Position numbers and translations under genes: made by a program. From NCBI RefSeq assembly GCF_014196625.1, contig NZ_JACIDZ010000010.1, forward strand, positions 124,001 to 188,000: 64,000 bases of DNA, given 5' to 3'. Shown here piece by piece: positions 1-8,554 of the stretch (within the stretch, counting starts at the first letter, position 1; each line of letters begins with the position of its first letter). The notes under the pieces are model-generated. The model ran no database searches and had not been told where the DNA came from. It saw only the letters and a list, made by a program, of their open reading frames with translations. Source of the stretch: Martelella radicis. Its GTDB lineage: Bacteria; Pseudomonadota; Alphaproteobacteria; Rhizobiales; Rhizobiaceae.

Positions 1-207
1 ACAGTCGGCGAGGAGCGCCGCCACAACATCCATCTGCATGATGGCATCAGTGAAGATGAATTCGTGGAGATGCGCGAAAAGCGCGACGCTACGCTCTCCA
101 TGCCGCGGCTGATCCTGCCCTCGCTGCAGGTCAATATGCGCGCCGGCGCCGTGCCGAAGGACAAGGACGGCCGGCTGATGCTGAAAGTGCCGGTCAACGC
201 GCTTTGA
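1..207 (+). CDS. C-terminus of ETHE1-like MBL-fold sulfur dioxygenase (partial)
   Basis: Only the last 68 codons are present; the 5' part lies left of the window. The frame is open from base 1 to a TGA at 205-207. The peptide contains TVGEERRHNIHLHDGISEDE and ends RLMLKVPVNAL, which resembles the tail of the MBL-fold hydrolases of the Blh/ETHE1 (persulfide dioxygenase) group in rhizobia. These enzymes oxidise glutathione persulfide to sulfite and bind one iron through residues that are outside this fragment. The DUF442 gene 37 bases downstream supports the call, because the two domains are fused or adjacent in Blh proteins. The metal ligands cannot be checked here. Confidence 0.7.
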   Translation, partial: TVGEERRHNIHLHDGISEDEFVEMREKRDATLSMPRLILPSLQVNMRAGAVPKDKDGRLMLKVPVNAL

Positions 208-244
208 CGCGCCGACCTCCCCATCCGAAACCAGGAAGACACGC

Positions 245-580
245 ATGCATACCCGTGCAATCAACAACAACTACCACGTGACCGGCCAGTTGAAGGCCAA
301 AGACATGCCGGAAGCGGCGAAGGCGGGCTTTGCCGCCGTCATCTGCATGCGGCCGGACGGCGAAGGCTTCTTCCAGCCGAAATATGCCGAGCTTGAAGCC
401 GCCGCGAAGGACGCCGGCATTGCCTGCTACTATCTTCCGGTCGGCGGCGGCCACCAGCCGATTACCCAGGCCACGAAGCTGAAGCAGATCCTGAAGGAGA
501 GCAATGGGCCGGTGCTGGCGTTCTGTGCCTCCGGCGGGCGCTGCGCCAGTCTCTATCAGCTTGCCCTGCAGGCCGGCTGA
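245..580 (+). CDS. DUF442 / TIGR01244 phosphatase-like protein (Blh N-terminal domain type)
   Basis: A 111-aa cytosolic protein with the dual-specificity-phosphatase-like fold of the DUF442 family. The loop near residue 97 reads FCASGGRCAS, the Cys-x4-Arg active-site loop of the family; nearby YYLPVGGG fits the preceding strand. The family acts with MBL-fold persulfide dioxygenases in sulfide detoxification (the Blh/BigR theme), and here the dioxygenase tail ends 37 bases upstream, so the two are probably cotranscribed. The ATG at 245 follows AGGAAG at 233-238. In Blh proteins this domain is fused N-terminal to the MBL domain; here the two are separate genes in reverse order. The enzymatic activity itself is not established. 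Confidence 0.75.
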   Translation: MHTRAINNNYHVTGQLKAKDMPEAAKAGFAAVICMRPDGEGFFQPKYAELEAAAKDAGIACYYLPVGGGHQPITQATKLKQILKESNGPVLAFCASGGRCASLYQLALQAG

Positions 581-585
581 TTGCC

Positions 586-1347
586 TCAGCCCCGTCTGGC
601 ATAGGCGATGGTCTCGAAACGGGCGGAAAGCCCGTCATAGAGAAGAAGCCTGCCGATGAGCGGTTCGCCGGCGCCGGTGACGAGCTTGATCACCTCCATC
701 GCCATCAGCGTTCCGATGACGCCGGTGACGGGCCCGACGATGCCGGCCTCCGCGCAGGAGGGCACGAGCCCCTGGGGCGGACGCTTGGGATAAAGATCGC
801 GGTAGCGCGGGTTGGCCTTTCCGTCCGCTACGCTTGTAAAGGGCGCCAATACGGTCAGCGATCCGTCGAAACGTCCGACGGCGCCCGTTACCAACGGCAC
901 TTCGGCCCGTTCGGCAGCATCGGCGGCCATGTAGCGCGTGTCGAAATTGTCCGAGCCATCGACCAGAATGTCGAAGCCTGAGAGAATATCGCCGATCGTG
1001 CCGGCGTCCAGCCGTTCGTGAAACCGACGGCACACCACATGCGGGTTGATACGCGCGATCGCCCGGGCGGCGCTTTCGGTCTTCGCCTCGCCGACAGAGC
1101 CGGTGTCGTGAATGATCTGGCGCTGCAGGTTGGAGAGGCTGACGCCGTCATCATCGGCGATACCGAGCGTTCCGATGCCGGCGGCGGCCAGATAGGACAG
1201 GACCGGACTGCCGAGCCCGCCGGCGCCGATGACCAGCACCCGGGCGCGCTTCAACGCCTGCTGGCCCGCGCCGCCGATCTCCGGCAGCACGATATGGCGG
1301 GCGTAGCGTTCGATTTCCTCGGATGAGAAGGCTTGGCTGTCAGTCAT
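586..1347 (-). CDS. HesA/MoeB/ThiF family adenylyltransferase
   Basis: A 253-aa E1-like enzyme that would adenylate the C-terminal Gly-Gly of a sulfur-carrier protein such as MoaD or ThiS. The nucleotide-binding segment VLVIGAGGLGSPVLSYLA is near residue 40, followed by the conserved Arg region (SLSNLQRQIIH) and the DGSDNFDTRY motif. The ATG at 1347 is chosen over the longer frame because RYARHIVLPEIGG normally lies 10-20 residues from the start. Oddity: the usual zinc Cys pairs of MoeB are missing. The position normally YRCLF reads YRDLY, and the protein ends YARRG before the second Cys-x2-Cys. Function is therefore less certain than the fold. Confidence 0.8.
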   Translation of the reverse strand: MTDSQAFSSEEIERYARHIVLPEIGGAGQQALKRARVLVIGAGGLGSPVLSYLAAAGIGTLGIADDDGVSLSNLQRQIIHDTGSVGEAKTESAARAIARINPHVVCRRFHERLDAGTIGDILSGFDILVDGSDNFDTRYMAADAAERAEVPLVTGAVGRFDGSLTVLAPFTSVADGKANPRYRDLYPKRPPQGLVPSCAEAGIVGPVTGVIGTLMAMEVIKLVTGAGEPLIGRLLLYDGLSARFETIAYARRG

Positions 1348-1412
1348 GGCCGCCTTGTAACACGGAAAACCGGCGGCATCCTTCAAAAATCAATGCCGCC
1401 GTCCAGTCTCTC

Positions 1413-2039
1413 TCAAAGCGCCTTGGTCGCGACCAGGAAGGTCGCCTTGTTCTTGCCGGGGCACCACTGATGGACAACGGAAAACCCGGCACGGGCCATC
1501 TCGTTGATCAGCTCTTCCTGGGTGAAACTGCCCACATAGGGTGCCTTGCCGATCAGCTGCATCACCGGGAGCGCGGCGCGGATATAGCAGGAGAAGTCGC
1601 GAAGGCAGGCGGTGGAGGAAATGAACACGCCGCCCGGCTTCAGCATCGCGTGAGCTTTTTTCAGAACCCTCTCGCGATCTTCCAGCAGATGCAGCAGCGA
1701 ATGGGCCATCACCGCGTCATAAAGCTCGTCCGAGCCGGACATCGCGGTCACGTCGCCCTGGTGGAAGTGAACATTGGTGACTGCGGCGTCCTCAGCCTTC
1801 CGTTTTGCAATCTCGATCATGGTGTCGGAAAGGTCAAAGGCATCGATCCGGGCGACGGCGGGCGCGTGATAAAGCGCGGTCGAACCCGTCCCGCAACCGA
1901 TTTCCAGCACCCGCATGTCGGGATGAAAATACTCGCGCGTGATATCGAGCTTGATCTGGTAGGACTGCGGATCGGCGATGGGGTCGCGGGAATATTTCTC
2001 GGCGATCTTGTCCCAGAACTTTTTCTTGTCGGCTGCCAT
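1413..2039 (-). CDS. class I SAM-dependent methyltransferase
   Basis: A 208-aa cytosolic methyltransferase of the type-11/UbiE-like class. Motif I VLEIGCGTGSTAL is near residue 45, the acidic residue binding the SAM ribose is in IDAFDLSDTMIEIA, and motif II/III (FHQGDVTAM, DAVMAHSLLHLL) follows. A short N-terminal segment KKKFWDKIAEKYSRDPI is typical of this group of small rhizobial methyltransferases. AGGAG stands 7 bases before the ATG at 2039. The gene is divergent from a LysR-type regulator 134 bases away, so it is a plausible target of that regulator. The substrate cannot be told from the sequence. Confidence 0.85.
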   Translation of the reverse strand: MAADKKKFWDKIAEKYSRDPIADPQSYQIKLDITREYFHPDMRVLEIGCGTGSTALYHAPAVARIDAFDLSDTMIEIAKRKAEDAAVTNVHFHQGDVTAMSGSDELYDAVMAHSLLHLLEDRERVLKKAHAMLKPGGVFISSTACLRDFSCYIRAALPVMQLIGKAPYVGSFTQEELINEMARAGFSVVHQWCPGKNKATFLVATKAL

Positions 2040-2134
2040 TGTCGGGCTCCTGCATAGCGTGTTGCGGCGCGGTTCAATTTGTGGCTGAACCGCCGTGATG
2101 TTGTGCGCAGTGATAGAGATTTTCAGGCTATGCG

Positions 2135-2151
2135 GGAATTGCCTAAATTCC
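2135..2151. promoter_or_regulatory. candidate LysR operator between divergent genes
   Basis: GGAATT-GCCTA-AATTCC is a perfect 6-5-6 inverted repeat in the 134-base divergent interval. Its geometry matches the T-N11-A type of site bound by LysR-type regulators next to their own gene. The site is 22 bases before the LysR start. Binding is inferred. Confidence 0.4.
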
Positions 2152-2173
2152 TTGAGCTGTTATACGCAGATGA

Positions 2174-3079
2174 ATGATATGGGACGCTGTCAGATATGAC
2201 TGGAACCAGGTTCGCGCCTTTCTGGCGACGGCCGAGGAAGGCTCTTTGTCGGCAGCCGCGCGCGCGCTCAAGGTCACTCAGCCGACGCTGAGCCGCCAGG
2301 TGGCGGGACTTGAGGAGAGCCTCGGGGTAACGCTGTTCGAGCGCGGCACCCGGTCGATGACGCTGACGGCGGCCGGACGCCAGCTTCTCAGCCTCGCGCG
2401 CGACATGAACAATGCCGCCAACAATATCTCCCTCGCCGCCTCCGGCCATTCCCAGGCCGTCGAAGGCGAGGTTTGTCTGGCGGCAACGAACGCAATGGCC
2501 ACCTACCACCTGCCGGCCGTGGTCGCGAAGATCCGCAAGGCCGCGCCTGGCATCGTGCTCGACATCAAGACCTCCAACGCCCTGTCCGACCTGATCCGCC
2601 GCGAGGCCGATATCGCCATCCGCCATGCGCGCCCGACCGAGCCGGAACTGATCGCCAAACAGGTCGGCGTCACCTCGGCGACGATGTATGCATCAAAGAG
2701 CTACCTCGACCGTCTCGGACGACCGGTGACGATCGAGAAGCTGAAGTCGGCGGATTTCTTCGGCTTCGAGTTTCGCGAGCAACTCCTTCCCCTGTTTGCC
2801 GAGGAGGGCATCACGCTGACCGTCAACAATTTCCCGGTGATCACCGAAAGCGGCACGCTGGTGATGGAAATGATGCGCGCCGGCCTCGGCATCGGGCTTC
2901 TGCTGAAGGAGGATGTCGCGCTGTTTCCCGACCTGGAGACGGTGTTTCCGGCCTTCAGGCCGATCACCGTGCCGATCTGGCTGGTGACCCATCGCGAGCT
3001 TCATTCCAGCCGCCGCATCCGCGTGGTCTATGACATTCTCGCCGACCACCTGGCGCGACTTTCGTCCGACAGGCAGTGA
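2174..3079 (+). CDS. LysR-family transcriptional regulator
   Basis: A 301-aa regulator. Residues about 10-68 form the winged helix ([36 protein letters not shown]), followed by the linker helix and a periplasmic-binding-like effector domain (residues about 95-295). The length is normal for the family. No good ribosome binding site precedes the ATG at 2174; the start is chosen because it leaves the usual 8-10 residues before the helix-turn-helix. It is divergent from the methyltransferase gene and only 112 bases upstream of glcB in the same direction, so either neighbour could be a target. The effector is unknown. Confidence 0.9.
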   Translation: MIWDAVRYDWNQVRAFLATAEEGSLSAAARALKVTQPTLSRQVAGLEESLGVTLFERGTRSMTLTAAGRQLLSLARDMNNAANNISLAASGHSQAVEGEVCLAATNAMATYHLPAVVAKIRKAAPGIVLDIKTSNALSDLIRREADIAIRHARPTEPELIAKQVGVTSATMYASKSYLDRLGRPVTIEKLKSADFFGFEFREQLLPLFAEEGITLTVNNFPVITESGTLVMEMMRAGLGIGLLLKEDVALFPDLETVFPAFRPITVPIWLVTHRELHSSRRIRVVYDILADHLARLSSDRQ

Positions 3080-3116
3080 ATATCTCCATTATCTCCATTT
3101 CGGAAACAATATTTCA

Positions 3117-3157
3117 AATTCGCGCCGAATTGACCTCGTCGCTCGCGTCGCTACATT
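3117..3157 (+). promoter_or_regulatory. candidate glcB promoter overlapped by a palindrome
   Basis: TTGACC (3130-3135) and TACATT (3152-3157), 16 bases apart, form a reasonable sigma-70 promoter before malate synthase. The perfect palindrome AATTCG-CGC-CGAATT (3117-3131) runs into the -35 box, as a repressor or activator site would. Two direct copies of TATCTCCAT lie just upstream (3081-3098). Confidence 0.4.
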
Positions 3158-3191
3158 GACGGCAGACAATCCATCCGAAAAGGCGTTTCCC

Positions 3192-5360
3192 ATGGCTCGC
3201 ATCGACAAACACGGCCTTCAATTCGACAAGGCGCTCCATGATTTCCTCACCGAGAAGGTGCTTCCGGAAACCGGGGTCGAGCCTGAGGCCTTCTTCGCCG
3301 GTTTTTCGGAGATCGTGCACGAGCTAGCGCCGAAGAACCGGGCGCTTTTGAAGACGCGCGACGCGATGCAGGAGCGGCTGGACGCCTGGTACAAGGAAAA
3401 CGGCGCGCCGTCCGACATGGCGGCCTATGAGGCCTTCCTGCGCGAGATCGGCTACATCCTTCCCGAGGGCGATGATTTCTCCGTTGAGACCGACAATGTC
3501 GATCCGGAGATCGCCACGATCGCCGGCCCCCAGCTCGTCGTCCCGGTGATGAACGCGCGCTATGCGCTGAACGCGGCGAACGCCCGCTGGGGCTCGCTCT
3601 ATGACGCGCTTTACGGCACGGATGCAATTGCCGAAGACGATGGCGCGGAAAAGGGTGCGGCGTTCAATCCGAAGCGCGGCGAAAAGGTGATCGCCTGGGC
3701 CAAGGCCTTTCTCGATGAGAACATCCCGCTTGCCGCCGGCAAATGGGCCGATGTTACCGGCTTCGGCTACAGCGACGGCATGCTGATCATCAAGACCGCT
3801 GCCGGCGAGACCGGCCTTGCAGATCCCGGCCAGTATGCCGGCTTCGATGACAGGGACGGCGATGAATTCCGTCTGATCTTTGCCAACCACAATCTGCATG
3901 TCATCGTCGACGTCGACCCGAACGGCATGATCGGCAAGACCGATCCCGGCCATATCAATGACGTCGTGCTGGAATCGGCGATCACCGCGATCATGGACTG
4001 CGAGGATTCCGTTGCCGCCGTCGACGCCGAGGACAAGGTGCTCGCCTATTCCAACTGGCTCGGCCTGATGAAGGGCGATCTCACCGAAGAGGTCACCAAG
4101 GGCGGCAAGACCTTTACCCGCAAGCTGAACCCCGACGTCACCTTCAGTGCGCCGGACGGCACGTCCGCAAGCCTGAAGGGCCGTTCGCTGATGCTGGTCC
4201 GCAATGTCGGCCACCTGATGACCAACCCGGCGATCCTCGATCGCGACGGCCGCGAAGTGCCGGAAGGCATCATGGATGCGGCGATCACCGCGCTGATCGC
4301 ACTCTACGACATCGGCACGAACGGCCGGCACATGAATTCGCACTCCGGCTCCATGTATGTGGTCAAGCCGAAGATGCACGGACCGGAGGAAGTGGCGTTT
4401 GCCAACGAGCTTTTCGGCCGGGTCGAGAAGATTGTCGGCATGAAGCCGAACACGATGAAAATGGGCATCATGGACGAGGAGCGCCGCACCACGGTCAACC
4501 TCAAGGAATGCATCCGCGCGGCGAAAGACCGCGTCGTCTTCATCAACACCGGTTTCCTCGACCGCACCGGCGACGAGATCCATACCTCGATGGAGGCCGG
4601 GCCGATGATCCGCAAGGGCGACATGAAATCGGCCCCCTGGATTGCCGCCTACGAGGACTGGAATGTCGATATCGGGCTGGAATGCGGCCTTGCCGGCCAT
4701 GCGCAGATCGGCAAGGGCATGTGGGCCATGCCGGACCTGATGGCGGCAATGCTGGAAGCCAAGATCGGCCAGCCGAAGGCCGGCGCCAATACCGCCTGGG
4801 TGCCCTCTCCGACGGCGGCCACGCTGCACGCCACGCATTACCACGCCGTCGACGTGGCCAAGGTGCAGGAGACGCTGAAGGACCGGCCGCGCGCCAGCCT
4901 CACCAGCATTCTCTCCGTTCCCGTCGCGGTGCGTCCGAACTGGTCGGAAGAGGAGATCCAGGCCGAGCTCGACAACAATGCCCAGGGCATTCTGGGTTAC
5001 GTCGTGCGCTGGATCGACCAGGGCGTCGGCTGCTCCAAGGTGCCGGATATCAATGATATCGGCCTGATGGAGGATCGCGCGACGCTTCGCATCTCCTCCC
5101 AGCACATGGCCAACTGGCTTTACCACGGCGTCTGCACCGAGGAACAGATCGTTGCGACCATGAAGAAGATGGCCGCCGTGGTCGATCGCCAGAACGAGGG
5201 CGACCCCGCCTACCGGCCGATGGCAGCGGATTTCGACGGATCGGTCGCCTTTCAGGCCGCGCTTGACCTGGTGCTGAAGGGCAGGCGGCAACCGAACGGC
5301 TATACGGAACCGGTGCTGCATGCCCGCAGGCTGGAGCGCAAGGCCAAGGACGCCGCCTGA
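3192..5360 (+). CDS. glcB: malate synthase G
   Basis: A 722-aa cytosolic enzyme that condenses glyoxylate with acetyl-CoA to malate, in the glyoxylate and glycolate pathways. The length matches the monomeric G isoform (about 720 aa). Conserved segments are visible: [17 protein letters not shown] (Mg-binding acidic region), [20 protein letters not shown], and the catalytic region [20 protein letters not shown] near residue 625. The reading frame extends 54 codons upstream, but the ATG at 3192 gives the normal N-terminus [20 protein letters not shown] terminator follows, so the gene looks monocistronic. The LysR gene upstream may control it. Confidence 0.97.
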   Translation: MARIDKHGLQFDKALHDFLTEKVLPETGVEPEAFFAGFSEIVHELAPKNRALLKTRDAMQERLDAWYKENGAPSDMAAYEAFLREIGYILPEGDDFSVETDNVDPEIATIAGPQLVVPVMNARYALNAANARWGSLYDALYGTDAIAEDDGAEKGAAFNPKRGEKVIAWAKAFLDENIPLAAGKWADVTGFGYSDGMLIIKTAAGETGLADPGQYAGFDDRDGDEFRLIFANHNLHVIVDVDPNGMIGKTDPGHINDVVLESAITAIMDCEDSVAAVDAEDKVLAYSNWLGLMKGDLTEEVTKGGKTFTRKLNPDVTFSAPDGTSASLKGRSLMLVRNVGHLMTNPAILDRDGREVPEGIMDAAITALIALYDIGTNGRHMNSHSGSMYVVKPKMHGPEEVAFANELFGRVEKIVGMKPNTMKMGIMDEERRTTVNLKECIRAAKDRVVFINTGFLDRTGDEIHTSMEAGPMIRKGDMKSAPWIAAYEDWNVDIGLECGLAGHAQIGKGMWAMPDLMAAMLEAKIGQPKAGANTAWVPSPTAATLHATHYHAVDVAKVQETLKDRPRASLTSILSVPVAVRPNWSEEEIQAELDNNAQGILGYVVRWIDQGVGCSKVPDINDIGLMEDRATLRISSQHMANWLYHGVCTEEQIVATMKKMAAVVDRQNEGDPAYRPMAADFDGSVAFQAALDLVLKGRRQPNGYTEPVLHARRLERKAKDAA

Positions 5361-5420
5361 TCGGGCAAGACCAGCGGCATTTCGCCTGCATAAAATGGCG
5401 TCTTTTCAATGGCTTGATTG

Positions 5421-5449
5421 TGCCCGGCTTCGGCCGGGCATTTTGTTTT
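5421..5449 (+). terminator. rho-independent terminator after glcB
   Basis: TGCCCGGC-TTCG-GCCGGGCA is a perfect 8-bp stem with a UUCG tetraloop, followed directly by TTTTGTTTT, 60 bases after the glcB stop codon. Confidence 0.93.
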
Positions 5450-5610
5450 CCCGATCTCGGCGAGTTCTGTCACGACCAACCTCCTGAGATGTCGGGGCTT
5501 TCGCCAAGTCCTTAAATTCCCGTGAAATTTTGCGTAAATTCATGCCACAATTTTGACGGGAATCATTGGCTTCCTCCCCTCGCTGTCAACATGCAGAAAG
5601 GAAGACGTTC

Positions 5611-6153
5611 ATGAGGATGCGTAAAATCGTCTATGCGGGTCTGGCCGCGACAGTCATTGGTGTTGTCTCTCTTCAGACCGCTGCCTCGGCCGCGGAAATG
5701 TTTGATTCCGGGGGCACGTGGAACGCGGCCTGCGACAGTGAGATGACCTGCCGTCTGACCACCAGCCAGATGCCGGCCGATGACGGCGGGCTCGCGATCC
5801 CCTCCTTCGTCAAGGCCGACAAGCCCCATGCGCCAGTGATGATGGTTCTGCCGACGATCACCGGGATGGAGACGCTCAATCGCGACGGCGTGTTCACGAT
5901 CGCCGTCGATGGGCATGACATCGTCTCGATTATGGTCAAGGACCTGAAGAAGGACGACGCCGAAGGCGGTTACGTGACCAGTGATCAGGCGATCGTCCTG
6001 CCGGTGCTGGCAGCCGCCCGCGTCGGCAGGGACGAGATCATGGTCAGTTATCTGGGCCCCGAAACCCAGGAGGTGGCAACCGCGGACCTGACCGGGCTCC
6101 ACGCCAGCCTTGACTGGCTGTCCCAACAGCAGCAGCCGGGTTCCGGCTCCTGA
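5611..6153 (+). CDS. exported DUF1176-like protein
   Basis: A 180-aa protein with a signal peptide (MRMRKIVYAGLAATVIGVVS, cleavage probably after AASA). The mature part begins with a Trp followed by a Cys pair (TWNAACDSEMTC) and ends LTGLHASLDWLSQQQ; both ends resemble DUF1176 family proteins, whose role is unknown. The ATG at 5611 is preceded by GAAAGGAAG; an earlier in-frame ATG at 5566 lacks a ribosome site and would bury the signal peptide. It stands alone between the glcB terminator and a hairpin. The family call rests on motif resemblance only, and an IalB-like protein is the main alternative. Confidence 0.55.
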   Translation: MRMRKIVYAGLAATVIGVVSLQTAASAAEMFDSGGTWNAACDSEMTCRLTTSQMPADDGGLAIPSFVKADKPHAPVMMVLPTITGMETLNRDGVFTIAVDGHDIVSIMVKDLKKDDAEGGYVTSDQAIVLPVLAAARVGRDEIMVSYLGPETQEVATADLTGLHASLDWLSQQQQPGSGS

Positions 6154-6166
6154 CAAACGGCCAGTT

Positions 6167-6201
6167 CCTGTATCGCGAGACTCCGGTTTTCGCGATACAG
6201 G
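6167..6201. terminator. 11-bp stem-loop downstream of the DUF1176-like gene
   Basis: CCTGTATCGCG and CGCGATACAGG pair perfectly around a 13-base loop, 14 bases after the stop at 6153. There is no clear T run, so this may be a weak terminator or an mRNA-stabilising hairpin. Confidence 0.5.
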
Positions 6202-6282
6202 CGCCGGCTTTGTCTCCCGCCTATACTCTTCGCTCCGCACCATGCTAGGACTGTGTCAGACAAGAATAATGTTGGGGTCAAA

Positions 6283-6720
6283 ATGGCAATCACGGTTGAA
6301 GAGGTTCTCGCTCTCGGCGAGCGATGGTGCGACACGCTGCGCGAGGGCGGGGAGATTGCCACGCGCGAGGCGTTCTTTCTTTACCATCCCGCCCGCATCT
6401 ATGTGCAGGAGAGCGGCGCGTCGATGACGCTTGAGGAACATCACGCCTATCACGAACAGTTCGCTTTCCAGCGGCTGGAGCTCGGCGATTTCGTCATCGC
6501 CCAGTTGTCGGCCGAACCGGAGCGCGCCCGCGCCATCGGCTCGCTCTACTGGGAGGCGCATTTTCCCGAGGAGGACGGCAGACCGCCGCTGCGCGCGACG
6601 GTTGGCGAGGACTGGATCGTCGAACGCATGCCCGACGGCGAACTCAAATTCGTCCTCTGGCTCAACACCTCGCATCATTTCCTGCCCGACAGTGCCGTCG
6701 ACCGCCTGAAGCTCGACTAG
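6283..6720 (+). CDS. SnoaL/NTF2-like protein of unknown function
   Basis: A 145-aa soluble protein without signal peptide or membrane segment. Its pattern, an N-terminal helix (ITVEEVLALGERWCDTLREGG), a YHPARIYVQESGASMTLEEHHAYHEQF segment and later strands (WEAHF, DWIVERMPDGELKFVLWLNTSHHFLP), suggests the NTF2-like cone fold. The family includes many unrelated enzymes and binding proteins, so no function follows. The ATG at 6283 is preferred; a GTG at 6253 in frame would add ten residues and has no better ribosome site. Neighbours give no clear hint. Confidence 0.6.
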   Translation: MAITVEEVLALGERWCDTLREGGEIATREAFFLYHPARIYVQESGASMTLEEHHAYHEQFAFQRLELGDFVIAQLSAEPERARAIGSLYWEAHFPEEDGRPPLRATVGEDWIVERMPDGELKFVLWLNTSHHFLPDSAVDRLKLD

Positions 6721-6846
6721 CGCATCGTACCTTTGGCATCCGAATGGACGCACCGCGCTCCAAGCGGACGCTTGCAGGGCGGCGGCCGGTGACCTAAATC
6801 GAGAGGAAAGACGTCTCGCGACGGGCGCGAGGCCGGGGAGTTGCCG

Positions 6847-7551
6847 ATGCTTTTGAGTGCGGCGCGTCAAGCGCTTCTGGACCTGATCGACCCCAAGATG
6901 CGCGGCATCCTGTGGAAGGTGCTGGGCCTTTCCCTCCTCTGCCTCGTCGCGTTGTGGTTTGCCATCCGCTCGCTGTTCCTGTGGCTGGCCTTCCCCTTCC
7001 TCGCCAACCTGTTTCCGACGATGCCGGAATGGACGGGCTGGATCACCTTCGTGCTGCTGATCTTCGCCGCCGTCGGCCTGGCACTCGGGATTGCGCTTCT
7101 GATGGCGCCGGTCTCCGCCTTTGTCGCCGGCATCTTCCTCGATGACGCGGCCGAGCATATCGAGCGCCTTCACTACCCGGATGACCCGCCCGGCACCGCC
7201 CTGCCGGTGTTCACGGCGATGAGGGAAGCGCTCAAATTCCTCGGCATCGTCATCCTCGGCAATATACTAGCGCTGCTGCTGTTGCTCGTCCCCGGCGTCA
7301 ATCTGGTCGCCTTCTTCCTGGTCAACGGCTATCTTCTCGGCCGGGAGTTCTTCGAATTCGCGGCAATGCGTTTCATGGGTCCCGAGGCCGCGCGCGCATT
7401 CCGGCGCGAAAGAGGCCTCACCGTGTTTCTTGCCGGCCTCATCGTTGCCGGTTTCGTTGCAATCCCGATCGTCAATCTGGCGACCCCGCTGTTTGCCACG
7501 GCCTTCATGGTGCATCTGTTCAAGCGGATGCGGGAGAACGCCGTGGTTTGA
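6847..7551 (+). CDS. CysZ/EI24-domain inner-membrane protein
   Basis: A 234-aa integral membrane protein with about four to five hydrophobic segments (around residues 23-55, 65-95, 125-160 and 190-215). The arrangement, with an amphipathic middle (LDDAAEHIERLHYPDDPPG) and LVPGVNLVAFFLVNGYLLGREFFEFAAMR, is typical of the EI24/CysZ family, which includes sulfate permeases. The NGYLLGREFFE segment is characteristic of the family. The ATG at 6847 has GGGGAG seven bases upstream; the TTG two codons earlier is rejected. Sulfate transport is only a family-level suggestion, and nothing nearby is a sulfur assimilation operon. Confidence 0.75.
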   Translation: MLLSAARQALLDLIDPKMRGILWKVLGLSLLCLVALWFAIRSLFLWLAFPFLANLFPTMPEWTGWITFVLLIFAAVGLALGIALLMAPVSAFVAGIFLDDAAEHIERLHYPDDPPGTALPVFTAMREALKFLGIVILGNILALLLLLVPGVNLVAFFLVNGYLLGREFFEFAAMRFMGPEAARAFRRERGLTVFLAGLIVAGFVAIPIVNLATPLFATAFMVHLFKRMRENAVV

Positions 7552-7662
7552 TGCGCCGAATTCAATATTACCGCAACGAACGACGAAGAATACGGTCTTG
7601 AATCGAAGACCCGGCAAGGTTATGACCATTTCATGGTGAAAAGGGCGAACAGGAGCTTGAAC

Positions 7663-8520
7663 ATGGGGCGTATCGTTTATCTGAACGGGGAATGGCTGCC
7701 GGAGACAGAAGCAAAGGTCTCAATCTTCGATCGCGGCTATGTCTTCGCCGATGCGATCTATGAGGTCACTTGCGTGCTCGACGGCAAGCTACTGGATTAC
7801 CCCGGCCACGCCGCCCGCCTGAAACGCTCCACCGATGCGATCGGCATCAAACTGCCCGTCGATGACGACGGCCTGCTGGCGCTTCACCGGGAGATCGCCG
7901 AACGCAACGACATGCGCGAAGGCCTGATCTATCTCCAGGTCTCGCGCGGCAATCCCGGCGATCGCGACTTCATGTTCGAAAAGGATATGGAGCCGACCTT
8001 CTCCATGTTTACCCAGAAGAAGAACGTGATCGAGTCGGCCTCGGCAAGAAAGGGCATCACCGTGGTGACGCTCGAGGACCTGCGCTGGGGGCGCTGCGAC
8101 ATCAAGACGGTCCAGCTTCTTTACCCGAGCCTGGCCAAGATGGAAGCCCATGACAAGGGCGCGGACGATGCCTGGCTGGTGAAGGACGGTTTCGTCACCG
8201 AGCAGACCTCCGCCACCGCCTATATCGTCACCGCCGACGATGTGATCGTCACCCGCCCTCTGTCGCGCGAGGTCCTTCCCGGCATCACCCGCGCCTCGGC
8301 GCTGGAGATCGCCGCCCGCAACGGCTTCAAGGTGGAAGAGCGCCCGTTTTCCGTCGATGAGGTCAAGGCCGCCAAGGAAGCCTTCTACACCTCCGCCAGC
8401 AATTTCGTGACGCCCGTCGTCGCCATTGACGGCGAGAAGATCGGAGATGGCAAGCCGGGCGAGCTCAGCCTGAAGCTGCGGGAGCTCTATATCGAAGACC
8501 GCCGTGCGAATGCGATCTGA
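7663..8520 (+). CDS. dat: D-amino-acid transaminase (class IV PLP aminotransferase)
   Basis: A 285-aa fold-type IV PLP enzyme. MGRIVYLNGEWLPETEAKVS and IFDRGYVFADAIYEV at the N-terminus and WGRCDIKTVQLLYPSLAKMEA near residue 150, holding the PLP lysine, match D-alanine transaminases; VTEQTSATAYIV covers the phosphate-binding region. D-Ala transaminase makes D-glutamate for cell wall synthesis or catabolises D-amino acids. AGGAG at 7651-7655 supports the ATG at 7663 over the upstream GTG-type start. A branched-chain aminotransferase or an aminodeoxychorismate lyase is a less likely reading. Confidence 0.85.
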   Translation: MGRIVYLNGEWLPETEAKVSIFDRGYVFADAIYEVTCVLDGKLLDYPGHAARLKRSTDAIGIKLPVDDDGLLALHREIAERNDMREGLIYLQVSRGNPGDRDFMFEKDMEPTFSMFTQKKNVIESASARKGITVVTLEDLRWGRCDIKTVQLLYPSLAKMEAHDKGADDAWLVKDGFVTEQTSATAYIVTADDVIVTRPLSREVLPGITRASALEIAARNGFKVEERPFSVDEVKAAKEAFYTSASNFVTPVVAIDGEKIGDGKPGELSLKLRELYIEDRRANAI

Positions 8521-8554
8521 TTGGCCTCTCCGGCTCTGTCTTTCGGATGACCAC

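Noticed and set aside
3324-5321. A 665-codon open frame antisense to glcB
   Set aside because: It is a GC-bias shadow of malate synthase: no ribosome site, no family pattern and a His/Val/Asp-rich composition typical of reverse-frame translation.
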